A stretch of 64,000 bases of DNA. It comes from Lachnospiraceae bacterium. Its GTDB lineage: Bacteria; Bacillota; Clostridia; Lachnospirales; Lachnospiraceae. The notes under the pieces were generated by a model, which saw only the letters and a list, made by a program, of their open reading frames with translations, made no database searches and was not told where the DNA came from. The DNA is taken from the NCBI GenBank assembly GCA_910575555.1, contig CAJTFX010000005.1, positions 186,001 through 250,000 on the forward strand, written 5' to 3'. Of the stretch, positions 9,973 through 19,239 are shown piece by piece. Numbering within the stretch: position 1 is the stretch's first letter; each line of letters starts with the position of its first letter. The translations under genes were made by a program, and so were the position numbers.

Positions 9973-10236
9973 ATGAATGAGTATGATGAAATTTGTCTGG
10001 AATATTTTTTAAAGCATCAATTGCAGCTCTTTGATGAAAAAGTGGCGAAGAATCCTGAGGAAGCGGAAGAATTTCTGGAGGACTGCATGGCGGTAATATG
10101 TGGCAATATCCAGGAGGTGCGGGATTATTTTGAGGAAGAAGGAGCGGATATATCCGGGATGAGCGACGAGGACCTGGAAGAAGCTTCAGAGGTGTTTTCT
10201 CTGCCGGACGGAAGATATCTGGTGGTGGAAGCATAG
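9973..10236 (+). CDS. Small acidic conserved protein of unknown function
   Basis: An 87-residue acidic protein, rich in Glu and Asp, with no signal peptide or membrane segment. I recognise the general sequence type (EFLEDCMAV ... SLPDGRYLVVEA) as recurring in Lachnospiraceae, sometimes labelled glyoxalase without visible support, so I give no function. The start is the ATG at 9973 with GGAGGG at 9961. A longer reading from a TTG at 9922 would overlap maf and lacks a ribosome site. It sits between maf and an FAD oxidoreductase in the same run. Confidence 0.7.
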   Translation: MNEYDEICLEYFLKHQLQLFDEKVAKNPEEAEEFLEDCMAVICGNIQEVRDYFEEEGADISGMSDEDLEEASEVFSLPDGRYLVVEA

Positions 10237-10250
10237 AGAAGGAGAAAACG

Positions 10251-11648
10251 ATGACGAACTATGATGTAATTATTGTGGGTGCAGGGCCGTCCGGTATTTT
10301 CTGTGCATATGAACTGATTCATAAAAAGCCAAAGCTTCGGGTATTAATGTTAGAGAAGGGCCGGAGAATTGAAGAGCGCCAGTGCCCCAAACGGAAAACA
10401 AAGGTCTGTGTGGGGTGCAAGCCCTGTTCCATCACAACAGGATTTGCAGGAGCGGGGGCGTTTTCCGACGGAAAATTATCCCTGTCTCCGGATGTGGGCG
10501 GGAACCTGACGGAGATTTTAGGCTATGAGAAAGCTCAGGAGCTGATTGGGGAATCCGATGAAATTTACCTGAAATTCGGTGCGGACGCCAGTGTGTACGG
10601 ACTGGGCAAGGAGAAGGAAATCCGGGAGATCCGGAGAAAAGCCATCAATGCCAATCTGAAACTGGTGGAGTGCCCCATTCGGCACCTGGGCACAGAGGAA
10701 GGGTATAAGATTTATATGCGGCTTCAGGAACACTTGTTAGCCCAGGGAGTGGAAATGAAGTTCAAAACTATGGTGGAGAATATTATTGTAGAGGACGGCA
10801 GGGCCAAAGGCGTGCTTACCGGCCAGGGAGAAGCCTTTTACGGCAGAGAGATTGTCTGCGCCGTTGGAAGAGAAGGGGCAGACTGGTTCAGCCATGTGTG
10901 CAAGGAACAGCAGATTGAAACGAAAGTAGGGACTGTGGACATCGGCGTCCGTGTGGAGGTTCGGGATGAAGTGATGGATTTTCTGAATCAGAACCTCTAT
11001 GAAGCCAAACTGATATACCACACGCCTACCTTTGACGACAAAGTAAGGACATTTTGTACCAATCCTTCCGGAGAGGTGGCCACAGAATATTACGATAACG
11101 GTCTTGCGGTAGTCAACGGCCATGCGTATAAGTCCAGTGATTTGAAAACCAATAATACCAATTTTGCGTTGCTGGTTTCGAAGAATTTTACGAAACCCTT
11201 TAAGACGCCCATTGAATACGGCAAGCAGATTGCCCAGTTGTCCAATATGCTCTGCGACGGGAAAATTCTGGTGCAGACCTTCGGGGACTTCAGGCGGGGC
11301 AGGCGCACCACGGAGGAGCGTCTCTGCCGGAATAATTTGATTCCCACATTGAAAGATGCCGTGCCGGGAGATTTATCCCTGGTATTTCCTCACCGCATTA
11401 TGGTGGATATTGAGGAAATGATTCTGGCTCTGGATAAGGTGACGCCGGGCATTGCTAGCGACGAGACGCTGCTGTATGGCGTGGAAGTGAAGTTTTACTC
11501 GAATAAAGTGGTGGTAAATCAGGAGTTTGAGACAAATATTCCGGGGCTTCGGGCCATCGGCGACGGAGCGTCTGTTACCAGAGGGCTTCAGCAGGCGTCG
11601 GCCAACGGCTTAAGCGCAGCCCGCAGTATTTTAAAGAAAATGAATTAG
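10251..11648 (+). CDS. NAD(P)/FAD-dependent oxidoreductase (FAD-dependent dehydrogenase family)
   Basis: A 465-residue flavoprotein. The N-terminal Rossmann motif is VIIVGAGPSGIFCAYEL. A Cys-rich stretch (CPKRKTKVCVGCKPCSI) follows at about 44-65. Near the C-terminus, GLRAIGDGASVTRGLQQASANG is the second FAD-binding region. The overall pattern matches the COG2509 group of uncharacterised dehydrogenases common in clostridia. The cysteines could be redox-active or bind metal, but this is not established. AAGGAG precedes the ATG. It is followed after 15 bp by a lipoprotein gene. Confidence 0.85.
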   Translation: MTNYDVIIVGAGPSGIFCAYELIHKKPKLRVLMLEKGRRIEERQCPKRKTKVCVGCKPCSITTGFAGAGAFSDGKLSLSPDVGGNLTEILGYEKAQELIGESDEIYLKFGADASVYGLGKEKEIREIRRKAINANLKLVECPIRHLGTEEGYKIYMRLQEHLLAQGVEMKFKTMVENIIVEDGRAKGVLTGQGEAFYGREIVCAVGREGADWFSHVCKEQQIETKVGTVDIGVRVEVRDEVMDFLNQNLYEAKLIYHTPTFDDKVRTFCTNPSGEVATEYYDNGLAVVNGHAYKSSDLKTNNTNFALLVSKNFTKPFKTPIEYGKQIAQLSNMLCDGKILVQTFGDFRRGRRTTEERLCRNNLIPTLKDAVPGDLSLVFPHRIMVDIEEMILALDKVTPGIASDETLLYGVEVKFYSNKVVVNQEFETNIPGLRAIGDGASVTRGLQQASANGLSAARSILKKMN

Positions 11649-11663
11649 CAGGTGAGAGTACAA

Positions 11664-12656
11664 ATGAAGAAACATATGAAATATACAGTGACAGCCGTAC
11701 TGTGCAGTCTGGTGTTTTTATGTTTGGCAGGATGTAAACTGGGAAAAACGCAGGTGACCGTCAACGCCGGATTCAGTGAAAATGATGTGTTTAAAATCAA
11801 GGATCAGGTCTGCACCCTGCCGGAAGCAAGAGTGATTCTGACCAATTATCAGAATATGTATGCCACCATGTACGGCATTGATTTGTGGAAGCATGAGTTT
11901 GGAGACAATGATCTGGAAACATATGTGAAGGATCTGACAATTTCCAGGTTGGCTCAGATTATGTCCATGGATTTTCTGGCAGAGGAGAACGACATTGAAT
12001 TGTCCAAAGAGGAGAAGGCCAAGATTAAGGATGCGGCGAAGGAATATTATGAATCTTTGAACGATACAGAACGGGAATATATGCATGTGAAACAGGGAGA
12101 CATTGAAAACCTCTACAAACGGTACGGCCTTGCAAACAAGCTGTATACCCATCTCACCCAGGGCGTGGATGACGAGGTCAGCGACGATGAGGCAAGAATT
12201 ATGGAGGCTCAGCAGATCTTTGTGACCGGTAAGGAGAAAGCGAAAGAAGTGCAGAAGCAGCTGAGGGAAGATGCAGATTTTTTGTCAGTTGCAAATATTT
12301 ATAATGAGGCTCCTGAGATAGAAGTCACCTTCGGCAGAAATGATGTGCCGCCGGAAGTGGAAGAGGTGGCCTTTGCGCTGGAAAACGATCAGGTCAGCAA
12401 GAAAATCAAAACGGATAAGGGATACTATTTCTTTAAGTGCATCAATCACTATAATCAGGAAAAAACGGACGATCACAAATCCGTAATTTTGGAAAACCGC
12501 AGGAAAGAAGCCTTTGACGATGTGTATACGGAATTTCTGGATACCCTTTCCTCAGAACTGAATGAAAAGGTCTGGGATAAGGTGAAGGTGGAGATCCACA
12601 AAGAAGTGAAAACAGACAGCTTTTTTGATGTATACGAAAAATATTGTACCTGGTAG
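11664..12656 (+). CDS. PpiC/PrsA-like peptidylprolyl isomerase lipoprotein
   Basis: A 330-residue predicted lipoprotein. The N-terminal signal ends in LCLAGC, a lipobox. A SurA/PrsA-like helical chaperone region follows (about 50-170). A parvulin domain lies at about 175-270 (MEAQQIFVTGKEKAKEVQKQL ... EEVAFALENDQVSKKIKTDKGYYFFKC). Such proteins fold exported proteins outside the membrane. The ATG at 11664 is preferred over a GTG at 11652 because AGGTGAG lies 7 bp upstream of it. It is the last gene of the rightward run and is followed by an inverted-repeat terminator. Confidence 0.85.
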   Translation: MKKHMKYTVTAVLCSLVFLCLAGCKLGKTQVTVNAGFSENDVFKIKDQVCTLPEARVILTNYQNMYATMYGIDLWKHEFGDNDLETYVKDLTISRLAQIMSMDFLAEENDIELSKEEKAKIKDAAKEYYESLNDTEREYMHVKQGDIENLYKRYGLANKLYTHLTQGVDDEVSDDEARIMEAQQIFVTGKEKAKEVQKQLREDADFLSVANIYNEAPEIEVTFGRNDVPPEVEEVAFALENDQVSKKIKTDKGYYFFKCINHYNQEKTDDHKSVILENRRKEAFDDVYTEFLDTLSSELNEKVWDKVKVEIHKEVKTDSFFDVYEKYCTW

Positions 12657-12670
12657 CAGCCATAAAAATG

Positions 12671-12768
12671 GGCTGTTGGAAAATGGATAGATTTTGCAAT
12701 ACATCTTGTGCTCCTTTGGGAGATACAACCATGTTTTGTGAGAATTCGTTTTCCGACAGCCGTTTTTT
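12671..12768. terminator. Long inverted repeat, probable bidirectional terminator
   Basis: GGCTGTTGGAAAA at 12671-12683 pairs with TTTTCCGACAGCC at 12749-12761 (one G-T pair), enclosing 65 bases and followed by TTTTTT. It sits exactly between the 3' ends of the rightward lipoprotein gene and the leftward EAL gene. The ends resemble those of the hairpin at 37994-38080, so it may also be a small dispersed element. Confidence 0.55.
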
Positions 12769-14431
12769 ATTTTATATAGTTTTCTGTAAACTGCTGATAA
12801 GGGCAGGGTTTTCCGAAATAGAACCCCTGGATATAATCCGGCGCCAGATTTTGAATCTGGTTCCGTTCATTGCTTGTTTCAATCCCCTCCACGCAGACAT
12901 TCAGATTCAGGGTATGTACCATTTTGCTGATCAAATCAAGCAGATTGTATTCATATTCATTGGCCAGGGCTTTGGCGGTAAAAGAGCGGTCAATCTTAAT
13001 GATATCCGGCCGTAAATCATGGAGATAATGGAAATTGGAGTATCCGGTTCCGAAGTCATCCAGGGCAAGCCGGATGCCGTTTTCCCTCAGTTTGGCCAGA
13101 AGCCTGGTAAAATGGGGATTGGACTCTAACAGTCCGCTTTCAGTCAGCTCCACAATCACATTGGCCGGCGGAACCTGATGTGCGTTTGCTGCAGACACAA
13201 TTTCGTTGATAATATCGCTTTTGATTACCTGTACATAGGATACATTGATGCTGATGCGGAAATCGGGAATGGTTTCCATAATGCATTTGCAGGCCGTCAG
13301 AGCCTGTTCCAATATCCAGCGGCCTACCGGAATAATCAGGCCGGTTTCTTCCAGAATCGGGATGAATTCAACCGGGGAAACCATGCTGCCTTCCGGAGAA
13401 TGAAAGCGCATCAGTGTTTCGGCGCCGTACAGCGTATTGGTGCGGGCATGGAACAAGGGCTGAAAATAGGCTTCAAATCCTTTGCAGTCCTGGTACACTG
13501 CCTGCCGCAGAAACTGGGTCAGTTTTTTGCGTTTCAAAAATGCCTCGTAGTCCTCCTGACAGAAGCAGTAGCAGCGGTTTTTCCCCTGTCGTTTTGCTTC
13601 ATTCAGGGAAAATTCAGAAAGCTTCATCACATCGTAAAAAGAATAATCCTTAATCTTGGAGGATTCCAGAATTCCGCCGGAAATGGTAAAAACTGCCTCA
13701 TAGCGGCATTCTTCCACGAAGTGTATAATTTCCCGCTGAATGGCCCGATAAAGCGCTTTGGCGTCCTTACAGCTTCCGCCCTGGAAATCCAGAATCAGGA
13801 ATTCATCTGCCACAGTCCGGTATAGTTTTTGGGAAGGGAAGATGCATTTGGAAATGCACTCTGCCGTTTGACGCAGAACGGTATCCCCGTATTCGATGCC
13901 CAGTTTTTCATTGATTTCTTTAAAATCATCCAGTCCCAGATGCAGCAGATAGCCGTCTGGAAAGGGAACCGGTACGGTATCCATATAAGTCTGAAGACTG
14001 GAAGAACCCAACAGGCCGCTGACGTTGTCTGCTTTTTGCGCAGCGCCGATTTCATTGATGCAGCCTATCATATACAGAGCTTTTTCCTGATCCCTTACCA
14101 CGTAGCCTCTGCAGTTGATCCATACCGGTTGCCTGTCCAGATCCAGCCATCGGTATTCCAGGTTGTGGAACTGGCGTCTGCCTTCCAAAAGAGCGTTTAA
14201 ATCCTCCTGCAGCGCAGCCAGATCGGCGGGATAAACAAACAGTCCATGGGAAGCCACAACATCATGGAAGGTGTTGTCTGGAATGCAGAACCGCTGTTTG
14301 GCATGTGGGGATATATAGTAAAAATCGTTGATAAAATCGTAGACATACAGATAATCATCCATACATGGATGCAGCAAATTAATGACTTTGCAGAGCTGTT
14401 CTACTGTTATTTCATGAAAATTTTGTTCCAC
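12767..14431 (-). CDS. PAS-GGDEF(degenerate)-EAL protein, probable c-di-GMP phosphodiesterase
   Basis: A 554-residue signalling protein. An N-terminal PAS-like sensor (about 20-135, ending YRWLDLDRQPVWINC ... MIGCINEI) is followed by a GGDEF domain. There the signature reads VADEF, so diguanylate cyclase activity is unlikely. The C-terminal EAL domain keeps ETLMRF, INVSYVQ, LALDDFGTGYSNF, KIDRSF, VCVEGIET and YIQGFYFGKP, the residues needed for c-di-GMP hydrolysis. The GTG start at 14431 is chosen because AGGAGG lies at 14439-14444, 7 bp upstream; a longer frame to 14512 has no comparable site. It is monocistronic and converges with the lipoprotein gene. Confidence 0.88.
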   Translation of the reverse strand: MEQNFHEITVEQLCKVINLLHPCMDDYLYVYDFINDFYYISPHAKQRFCIPDNTFHDVVASHGLFVYPADLAALQEDLNALLEGRRQFHNLEYRWLDLDRQPVWINCRGYVVRDQEKALYMIGCINEIGAAQKADNVSGLLGSSSLQTYMDTVPVPFPDGYLLHLGLDDFKEINEKLGIEYGDTVLRQTAECISKCIFPSQKLYRTVADEFLILDFQGGSCKDAKALYRAIQREIIHFVEECRYEAVFTISGGILESSKIKDYSFYDVMKLSEFSLNEAKRQGKNRCYCFCQEDYEAFLKRKKLTQFLRQAVYQDCKGFEAYFQPLFHARTNTLYGAETLMRFHSPEGSMVSPVEFIPILEETGLIIPVGRWILEQALTACKCIMETIPDFRISINVSYVQVIKSDIINEIVSAANAHQVPPANVIVELTESGLLESNPHFTRLLAKLRENGIRLALDDFGTGYSNFHYLHDLRPDIIKIDRSFTAKALANEYEYNLLDLISKMVHTLNLNVCVEGIETSNERNQIQNLAPDYIQGFYFGKPCPYQQFTENYIK

Positions 14432-14522
14432 TTGGGGTCCTCCTGTCAGTATCATGTAATCAATGGGAGTATATAAATTATTATATTGGAAATTTTTGTG
14501 AAATGCAACCACTATTTATAGT

Positions 14523-14573
14523 AAAAAAGCGCCAGTAACCGTCAAAATATACAAATTGACGGTTACCGACGCT
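14523..14573 (-). terminator. Rho-independent terminator of htpG
   Basis: AGCGCCAGTAACCGTCAA (14528-14545) pairs with the segment at 14556-14573 with two mismatches. On the minus strand the hairpin is followed directly by TTTTTTA. It lies just after the htpG stop and ahead of the EAL gene, separating the two leftward transcripts. Confidence 0.85.
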
Positions 14574-14602
14574 GGTGACTGCAGCTTTGCGGTTCTAAGA
14601 TT

Positions 14603-16675
14603 CTATTGAATATCTGCAAGGAGCATCATGATTTTGTTGCTTCGCGCCACAAATTTGCTCATGGCGTCGGTGGGCAATGGATGATTGCTCAGCATGGCCA
14701 GATCGTAGAGCTGTTCACAGAATACCGGAACATGTTCGGAATCCTTATGGTCTAAAATGTACTGAACCAGGATATTGTTGGCATTTAACACAAGGGTCTG
14801 GTCTCCGCCGAACATGGAGGGGTCCATTCCTGCCATACCGTACATTTTCATCATATCCTGCATCCGCCGTCCTTCTTCCGACAGGGTGATGACAGAAGAG
14901 ATGCCGGCATTTTTCAGCTTCTCCACAGTTACTTTCAGGTTTTCATTGCCCAGAGCCTTGCGGAACGTTTCAGTTAAAGTGTCGGTTGCTTCTTTTAATT
15001 CTTCCTCTGAAACCTCTTCCTTCAGCGATTCAGTCAAGTCGGCGTCAATGCGGACAAATTTGATTTTCTCATTTCTGCGTTCTAACTGAGTGATGAAAGA
15101 GGTATCAATATTGTGGTCTAAGATCACTGCGTCCATGTTCTGTTCTTTGAACATCTTGATATACTGTCCCTGCTGCTGAACATCGGTGACATAGTATACC
15201 GGCTTGCGGGTGTCTTTTTCCTCATGCTCCGGTGTATCTTCGGAAGCATCAGCAGCGGAAGCATCGGCGGAATCATTAGTTTCGGATGTTTCTTCCTCTG
15301 TTTTCAGGCATTCCGGAAGGGTCAGGTACTTGTCCTCCAGATTTTTGAACAGGATGTAATCGTTCATTTTATCGCAGAACTTTTCATCTTTCAGGCAGCC
15401 GAATTTGATAAAGGGGCTGATGTCGTCCCAGTATTTTTCATAGGCTTCTTTGTCTGTTTTGCACATGCCGCTTAACTTGTCCGCTACCTTTTTGGTAATG
15501 TAATCGGAGATTTTCTGGACAAATCCGTCGTTTTGCAGCGCGCTTCTGGATACGTTCAGCGGCAGATCCGGACAGTCAATCACGCCCTTTAACAGCATCA
15601 GGAATTCCGGAATCACTTCCTTAATGTTGTCGGCGATAAATACCTGGTTATTGTATAATTTAATGGTTCCCTCAATGGAATCGTATTCCGTGTTGATTTT
15701 CGGGAAATACAGGATTCCCTTCAGGTTAAAGGGATAGTCCATGTTCAGATGAATCCAGAACAGGGGCTCCTTGTAATCCTGGAATACCTTCCGGTAAAAG
15801 GTTTTGTACTCCTCGTCGGTGCAGTCGTTGGGGTGTTTGGTCCAGAGGGGATGGGTATCGTTCAGGGCAACCGGACGTTTGATAATCTTGGCTTTTTCCG
15901 TTTTGGGAGATACCTCTACCTGTTCCTTGGTTCCGTCCTCATTTTCTTTTTCTTCAAATTTAGCTTCTTCTATGATGGTTTCAACCACGGTGTCTTTTTC
16001 CGTGACTTCTTCTGCAGGAATCGTTTCGTACTCGGTTTCCGCATTTTCTTTTTTCAGAAAAATGGGGGTGGGCATGAAAGAGCAGTATTTTTCAATCACT
16101 TCCCTTGCCCGGTATTCATTGGCGAATTCCAGGCAGTCCTCATTGAGATATAATGTAATCTCTGTTCCCACGGTGTCTTTGGAGCCGTCCTGCATATCGA
16201 ATTCGGTGCCGCCGTCGCATTCCCAGTGAACGGGAACGGCGTCCTTCTGATAGGAAAGGGAATCAATATGCACTTCGTCCGCCACCATAAAAGCAGAATA
16301 GAAGCCCAGTCCGAAGTGGCCGATAATCTGTTCTTCACTGGCCTTGTCCTTGTATTTTTCCAGGAAATCCGTAGCGCCGGAAAATGCAATCTGGTTAATA
16401 TATTCTTCCACTTCGTCAGCGGTCATTCCAAGGCCGTTGTCGATGAATTTCAATGTTTTTTCTTCCGGATTCACCAGAATTTGAATCTTCGGCTCAAAAT
16501 CCTGGGGCAATTCATATTCTCCCATCAAATCCAGTTTTTTTAACTTGGTGATGGCGTCGCATCCGTTGGAAATTAATTCACGGTAGAAAATATCATGGTC
16601 GGAATACAGCCATTTTTTTATAATAGGGAAAATATTGTCGCTGTTAATGGAAAGGTTTCCATGTTTACTGCTCAT
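14603..16675 (-). CDS. htpG: Molecular chaperone HtpG (Hsp90)
   Basis: HtpG is the bacterial Hsp90, a dimeric ATP-dependent chaperone of the cytoplasm. The N-terminal GHKL ATPase is clear: ELISNGCDAITK, FIDNGLGM, GHFGLGFYSAF. The middle (LFWIHLNMDYPFNLKGILYFP) and C-terminal dimerisation regions follow. At 690 residues it is longer than the usual 620-640. The extra length is two acidic segments, one at the N/middle linker (about 215-265) and one near 455-490 (Asp/Ser/Ala/Glu-rich). AAAGGAG precedes the ATG. A sigma-A promoter and a CIRCE box lie upstream. Confidence 0.96.
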   Translation of the reverse strand: MSSKHGNLSINSDNIFPIIKKWLYSDHDIFYRELISNGCDAITKLKKLDLMGEYELPQDFEPKIQILVNPEEKTLKFIDNGLGMTADEVEEYINQIAFSGATDFLEKYKDKASEEQIIGHFGLGFYSAFMVADEVHIDSLSYQKDAVPVHWECDGGTEFDMQDGSKDTVGTEITLYLNEDCLEFANEYRAREVIEKYCSFMPTPIFLKKENAETEYETIPAEEVTEKDTVVETIIEEAKFEEKENEDGTKEQVEVSPKTEKAKIIKRPVALNDTHPLWTKHPNDCTDEEYKTFYRKVFQDYKEPLFWIHLNMDYPFNLKGILYFPKINTEYDSIEGTIKLYNNQVFIADNIKEVIPEFLMLLKGVIDCPDLPLNVSRSALQNDGFVQKISDYITKKVADKLSGMCKTDKEAYEKYWDDISPFIKFGCLKDEKFCDKMNDYILFKNLEDKYLTLPECLKTEEETSETNDSADASAADASEDTPEHEEKDTRKPVYYVTDVQQQGQYIKMFKEQNMDAVILDHNIDTSFITQLERRNEKIKFVRIDADLTESLKEEVSEEELKEATDTLTETFRKALGNENLKVTVEKLKNAGISSVITLSEEGRRMQDMMKMYGMAGMDPSMFGGDQTLVLNANNILVQYILDHKDSEHVPVFCEQLYDLAMLSNHPLPTDAMSKFVARSNKIMMLLADIQ

Positions 16676-16722
16676 AATAATTACACTCCTTTATTTAGAA
16701 TCTGTGTTTCAATCTATAGAAG

Positions 16723-16751
16723 ATTGTAAGCCCCATTTTTTTAAAAGTCAA
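16723..16751 (-). promoter_or_regulatory. Sigma-A promoter of htpG
   Basis: On the minus strand TTGACT (16746-16751) and TACAAT (16723-16728) are separated by exactly 17 bp. The -10 is about 48 bp upstream of the htpG ATG. Confidence 0.75.
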
Positions 16752-16758
16752 TAGAAAT

Positions 16759-16785
16759 TTAGCACTCTTCTTAAATGAGTGCTAA
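16759..16785. promoter_or_regulatory. CIRCE operator (HrcA site)
   Basis: TTAGCACTC at 16759-16767, nine bases, then GAGTGCTAA at 16777-16785: a perfect match to CIRCE, the operator of the heat-shock repressor HrcA. It lies 7 bp upstream of the -35 hexamer of the htpG promoter, rather than at or downstream of the transcription start as is usual for groESL and dnaK. Confidence 0.92.
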
Positions 16786-16953
16786 CAAATTGCAAAAAAG
16801 CCAGGAAAATCAAGGGGTTGAGAAATTATTAAAAGTTTATAAACTGATAGATTCAAGGGGAATTTTATTGTAAACGGGGGTGCTTTTTTGTATAATTGGG
16901 ATATAACATAATGTGTCTTATCTTTTGCTGATTTGTCGGAAATGAGGTGTAAA

Positions 16954-17796
16954 ATGGCAGAAAATATGCCGAAACGTAAAATAAAGGACAGTGTTTTTAC
17001 AAATTTATTCCAAGATAGAAAGTATTTGCTTCAGCTATATAAGGCTCTCCATCCAGAAGACCATAATGTGACGGAAGATGAGATTGAAGATATCACAATT
17101 AAGCATGTACTGGTTGATGCAGACTATAATGATTTGGGTTTTTCTGTTGGAAACCGGTTAATGATACTGATAGAGAGCCAGTCGACATGGACATTGAATA
17201 TCATCATTCGTGCACTGATGTATTTAATACAGACTTATCACGATTATTTTAAACGCACAAACCAAAATCTGTATGGGAGCAAAAAGGTGAATATGCCAAT
17301 TCCCGAGCTGTATGTGATATTTACAGGAGAAAGAAAAAATATTCCCGATACAATTTCGCTTTCTAAAGAATTTTTTGGTGGAGCAGAGATTGCTATTGAT
17401 GTGGAAGTGAAAGTTTTATATCAGGAAAATGAGAAAGATATTATCGGACAGTATATTATCTTCTCTAAAGTATATAACGAACAGAGAAAATTATATGGAA
17501 ATACAAAACAGGCAGTAACAGAAACAATCCGTATTTGCAAGGATAGGAACGTACTGAAAGAGTATCTTGAAAGCAGGGAACAGGAGGTTGTGGATATTAT
17601 GATGACATTGTTTGATGACGAGCAGATTTTGAAGGCTTATGCAAAGGATATTGAGGATAATAAGGAAAGAGAAACAGAAAGAAAAACGGCAGAAAGAATG
17701 ATTAAAAAAGGGAAAATGACACTTGAAGAAATTGCGGATTGTGTTCCTGCGTTAACACTTGACGAATTAAAGCAAATAGAAGCCAGGATTATATAA
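16954..17796 (+). CDS. Rpn-family recombination-promoting nuclease / putative transposase
   Basis: A 280-residue protein of the RpnA-like PD-(D/E)XK family, which stimulates RecA-independent DNA exchange in E. coli. The core shows KHVLVDADYNDLGFSVGNRLMILIESQSTW, with Asp, Glu and Gln of the nuclease site, then MYLIQTYHDYF and IPELYVIFTG. The C-terminal part is a charged coiled helix (ERETERKTAERMIKKGKM). The ATG at 16954 has GAGGTG 4 bp upstream; TTG at 16933 and ATG at 16942 are alternative starts. The gene is AT-rich and appears isolated, as expected for a mobile accessory gene. Confidence 0.85.
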   Translation: MAENMPKRKIKDSVFTNLFQDRKYLLQLYKALHPEDHNVTEDEIEDITIKHVLVDADYNDLGFSVGNRLMILIESQSTWTLNIIIRALMYLIQTYHDYFKRTNQNLYGSKKVNMPIPELYVIFTGERKNIPDTISLSKEFFGGAEIAIDVEVKVLYQENEKDIIGQYIIFSKVYNEQRKLYGNTKQAVTETIRICKDRNVLKEYLESREQEVVDIMMTLFDDEQILKAYAKDIEDNKERETERKTAERMIKKGKMTLEEIADCVPALTLDELKQIEARII

Positions 17797-17892
17797 ATGA
17801 CGTAGATAATAATATACTTGGCGGTGTCGATCTGATCAGGAACTGATTCGACAGCAATCTAAATTACGGCAGAACAGGAGTGTACAGAAGTT

Positions 17893-19239
17893 ATGGCAGA
17901 ACAAATCAAAGGAAATATGGTAACAGGGAATCCCACCAAGGCGTTAATCAGCTTTACCCTTCCCATGGTGGCAGGAAATCTGTTTCAACAGTTTTACAAT
18001 ATTATGGATTCTGTGATTGTGGGAAATGTGGTAGGGGAAGAAGCGTTGGCGGCAGTGGGGGCTTCTACAGCCATTACCATGATGTTTGTAATGGTGGCCC
18101 TTGGGACAGGCATCGGCTGTTCAGTGGTGATTTCTCAGTTGTTCGGGGCGGGAAAGTTAAAAGAAATGAAAACCGCCATTTCCACAGCGCTTTTGTCTGT
18201 TCTGGCATTCAGCATTTTTTTAAGCGCCCTGGGCCTTTTCATTAACCGGGGCCTGATGCGTCTGATGGGAACGCCGGATAATATTTTTGAGGATGCGGCA
18301 AAGTATATGCAGATTTATTTTCTGGGGTTTGCATTTTTATTTCTGTATAATGCTTTTTCTGCTATTTTTAATGCATTGGGGGATTCCAGGAAACCGCTGA
18401 TGTTTTTGATTTTTTCTTCCCTGCTGAATATTGGGCTGGACTTGTATTTTGTGGCAGGGCTTCATATGGGCGTGGCCGGTGTGGCCTGGGCCACATTGAT
18501 TGCCCAGGGGATTTCTGCAGTATTGTCCTTTGGTTTTCTGTTAAAGAAATTAAAGGGGATTGAAACGGATACGTACAGCAGGTTTGACGGAGCATTGCTG
18601 AAAAATATGGTAAAAGTGGCAATTCCCACCATTGTGCAGCAGTCTATTGTTTCAGTGGGCATGGTGTTGGTACAGTCAGCAGTCAACCGGTTCGGCTCCA
18701 CATTTCTGGCCGGGTATACTGCTGCGACGAAAATTGACGGAATCGCCATTATCCCCATGGTGGCCGTTGGAAATGCCGTTTCCACTTATGTGGCCCAGAA
18801 TATGGGAGCCAGAAAGCCGGAACGCATTGGAAAAGGTTACCGGATCTGCCTGGTGATGGCGGCAGGCATCGGTCTTATTATCGCAGTGATTCTGCATTTT
18901 GCCGGCAATGATTTTGTGGGGCTGTTTCTGGATTCAGAATCCAGCAGGGAGGCCATTGAGATCGGCGCCCGGTATCTGAGCATTGTTTCGCTGTTTTATT
19001 TTATGATGGGAATTTTAAATGTCAGCAACGGCGTCTTAAGGGGAGCCGCGGATATGGGCTGGTTTTTGACCTGCAGCCTGTGTAATCTGGGCGTCCGGGT
19101 AGCTCTTACGTATCTGTTGGCGGATGTCACCCACGGGATGATTATTATGTGGGCCAATCCGGCAGGATGGGCAGTGGGGCTTGTGATAGCGCTGGCGCGG
19201 TATTTCCAGGGAGGATGGAAAACGAAGGAGATTATTTGA
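17893..19239 (+). CDS. MATE-family multidrug/cation efflux transporter
   Basis: A 448-residue integral membrane protein with about 12 hydrophobic helices and the two-fold MatE repeat. The first repeat opens with NPTKALISFTLPMVAGNLFQQFYNIMDSVIVG, split here as NPTKALISFTLPMVAGNLF then QQFYNIMDSVIVG, and the second carries QQSIVSVGMVLVQSAVNRFG. MATE proteins export drugs or metabolites with Na+ or H+. It starts with ATG after AGGAG about 12 bp upstream. It has no obvious operon partner, and the DNA just downstream is gene debris at the edge of the mobile element. Confidence 0.93.
   Translation: MAEQIKGNMVTGNPTKALISFTLPMVAGNLFQQFYNIMDSVIVGNVVGEEALAAVGASTAITMMFVMVALGTGIGCSVVISQLFGAGKLKEMKTAISTALLSVLAFSIFLSALGLFINRGLMRLMGTPDNIFEDAAKYMQIYFLGFAFLFLYNAFSAIFNALGDSRKPLMFLIFSSLLNIGLDLYFVAGLHMGVAGVAWATLIAQGISAVLSFGFLLKKLKGIETDTYSRFDGALLKNMVKVAIPTIVQQSIVSVGMVLVQSAVNRFGSTFLAGYTAATKIDGIAIIPMVAVGNAVSTYVAQNMGARKPERIGKGYRICLVMAAGIGLIIAVILHFAGNDFVGLFLDSESSREAIEIGARYLSIVSLFYFMMGILNVSNGVLRGAADMGWFLTCSLCNLGVRVALTYLLADVTHGMIIMWANPAGWAVGLVIALARYFQGGWKTKEII

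Noticed and set aside
13178-13825. 215-codon plus-strand frame opposite the EAL gene
   Set aside because: It is antisense to conserved EAL/GGDEF sequence and has no ribosome site.
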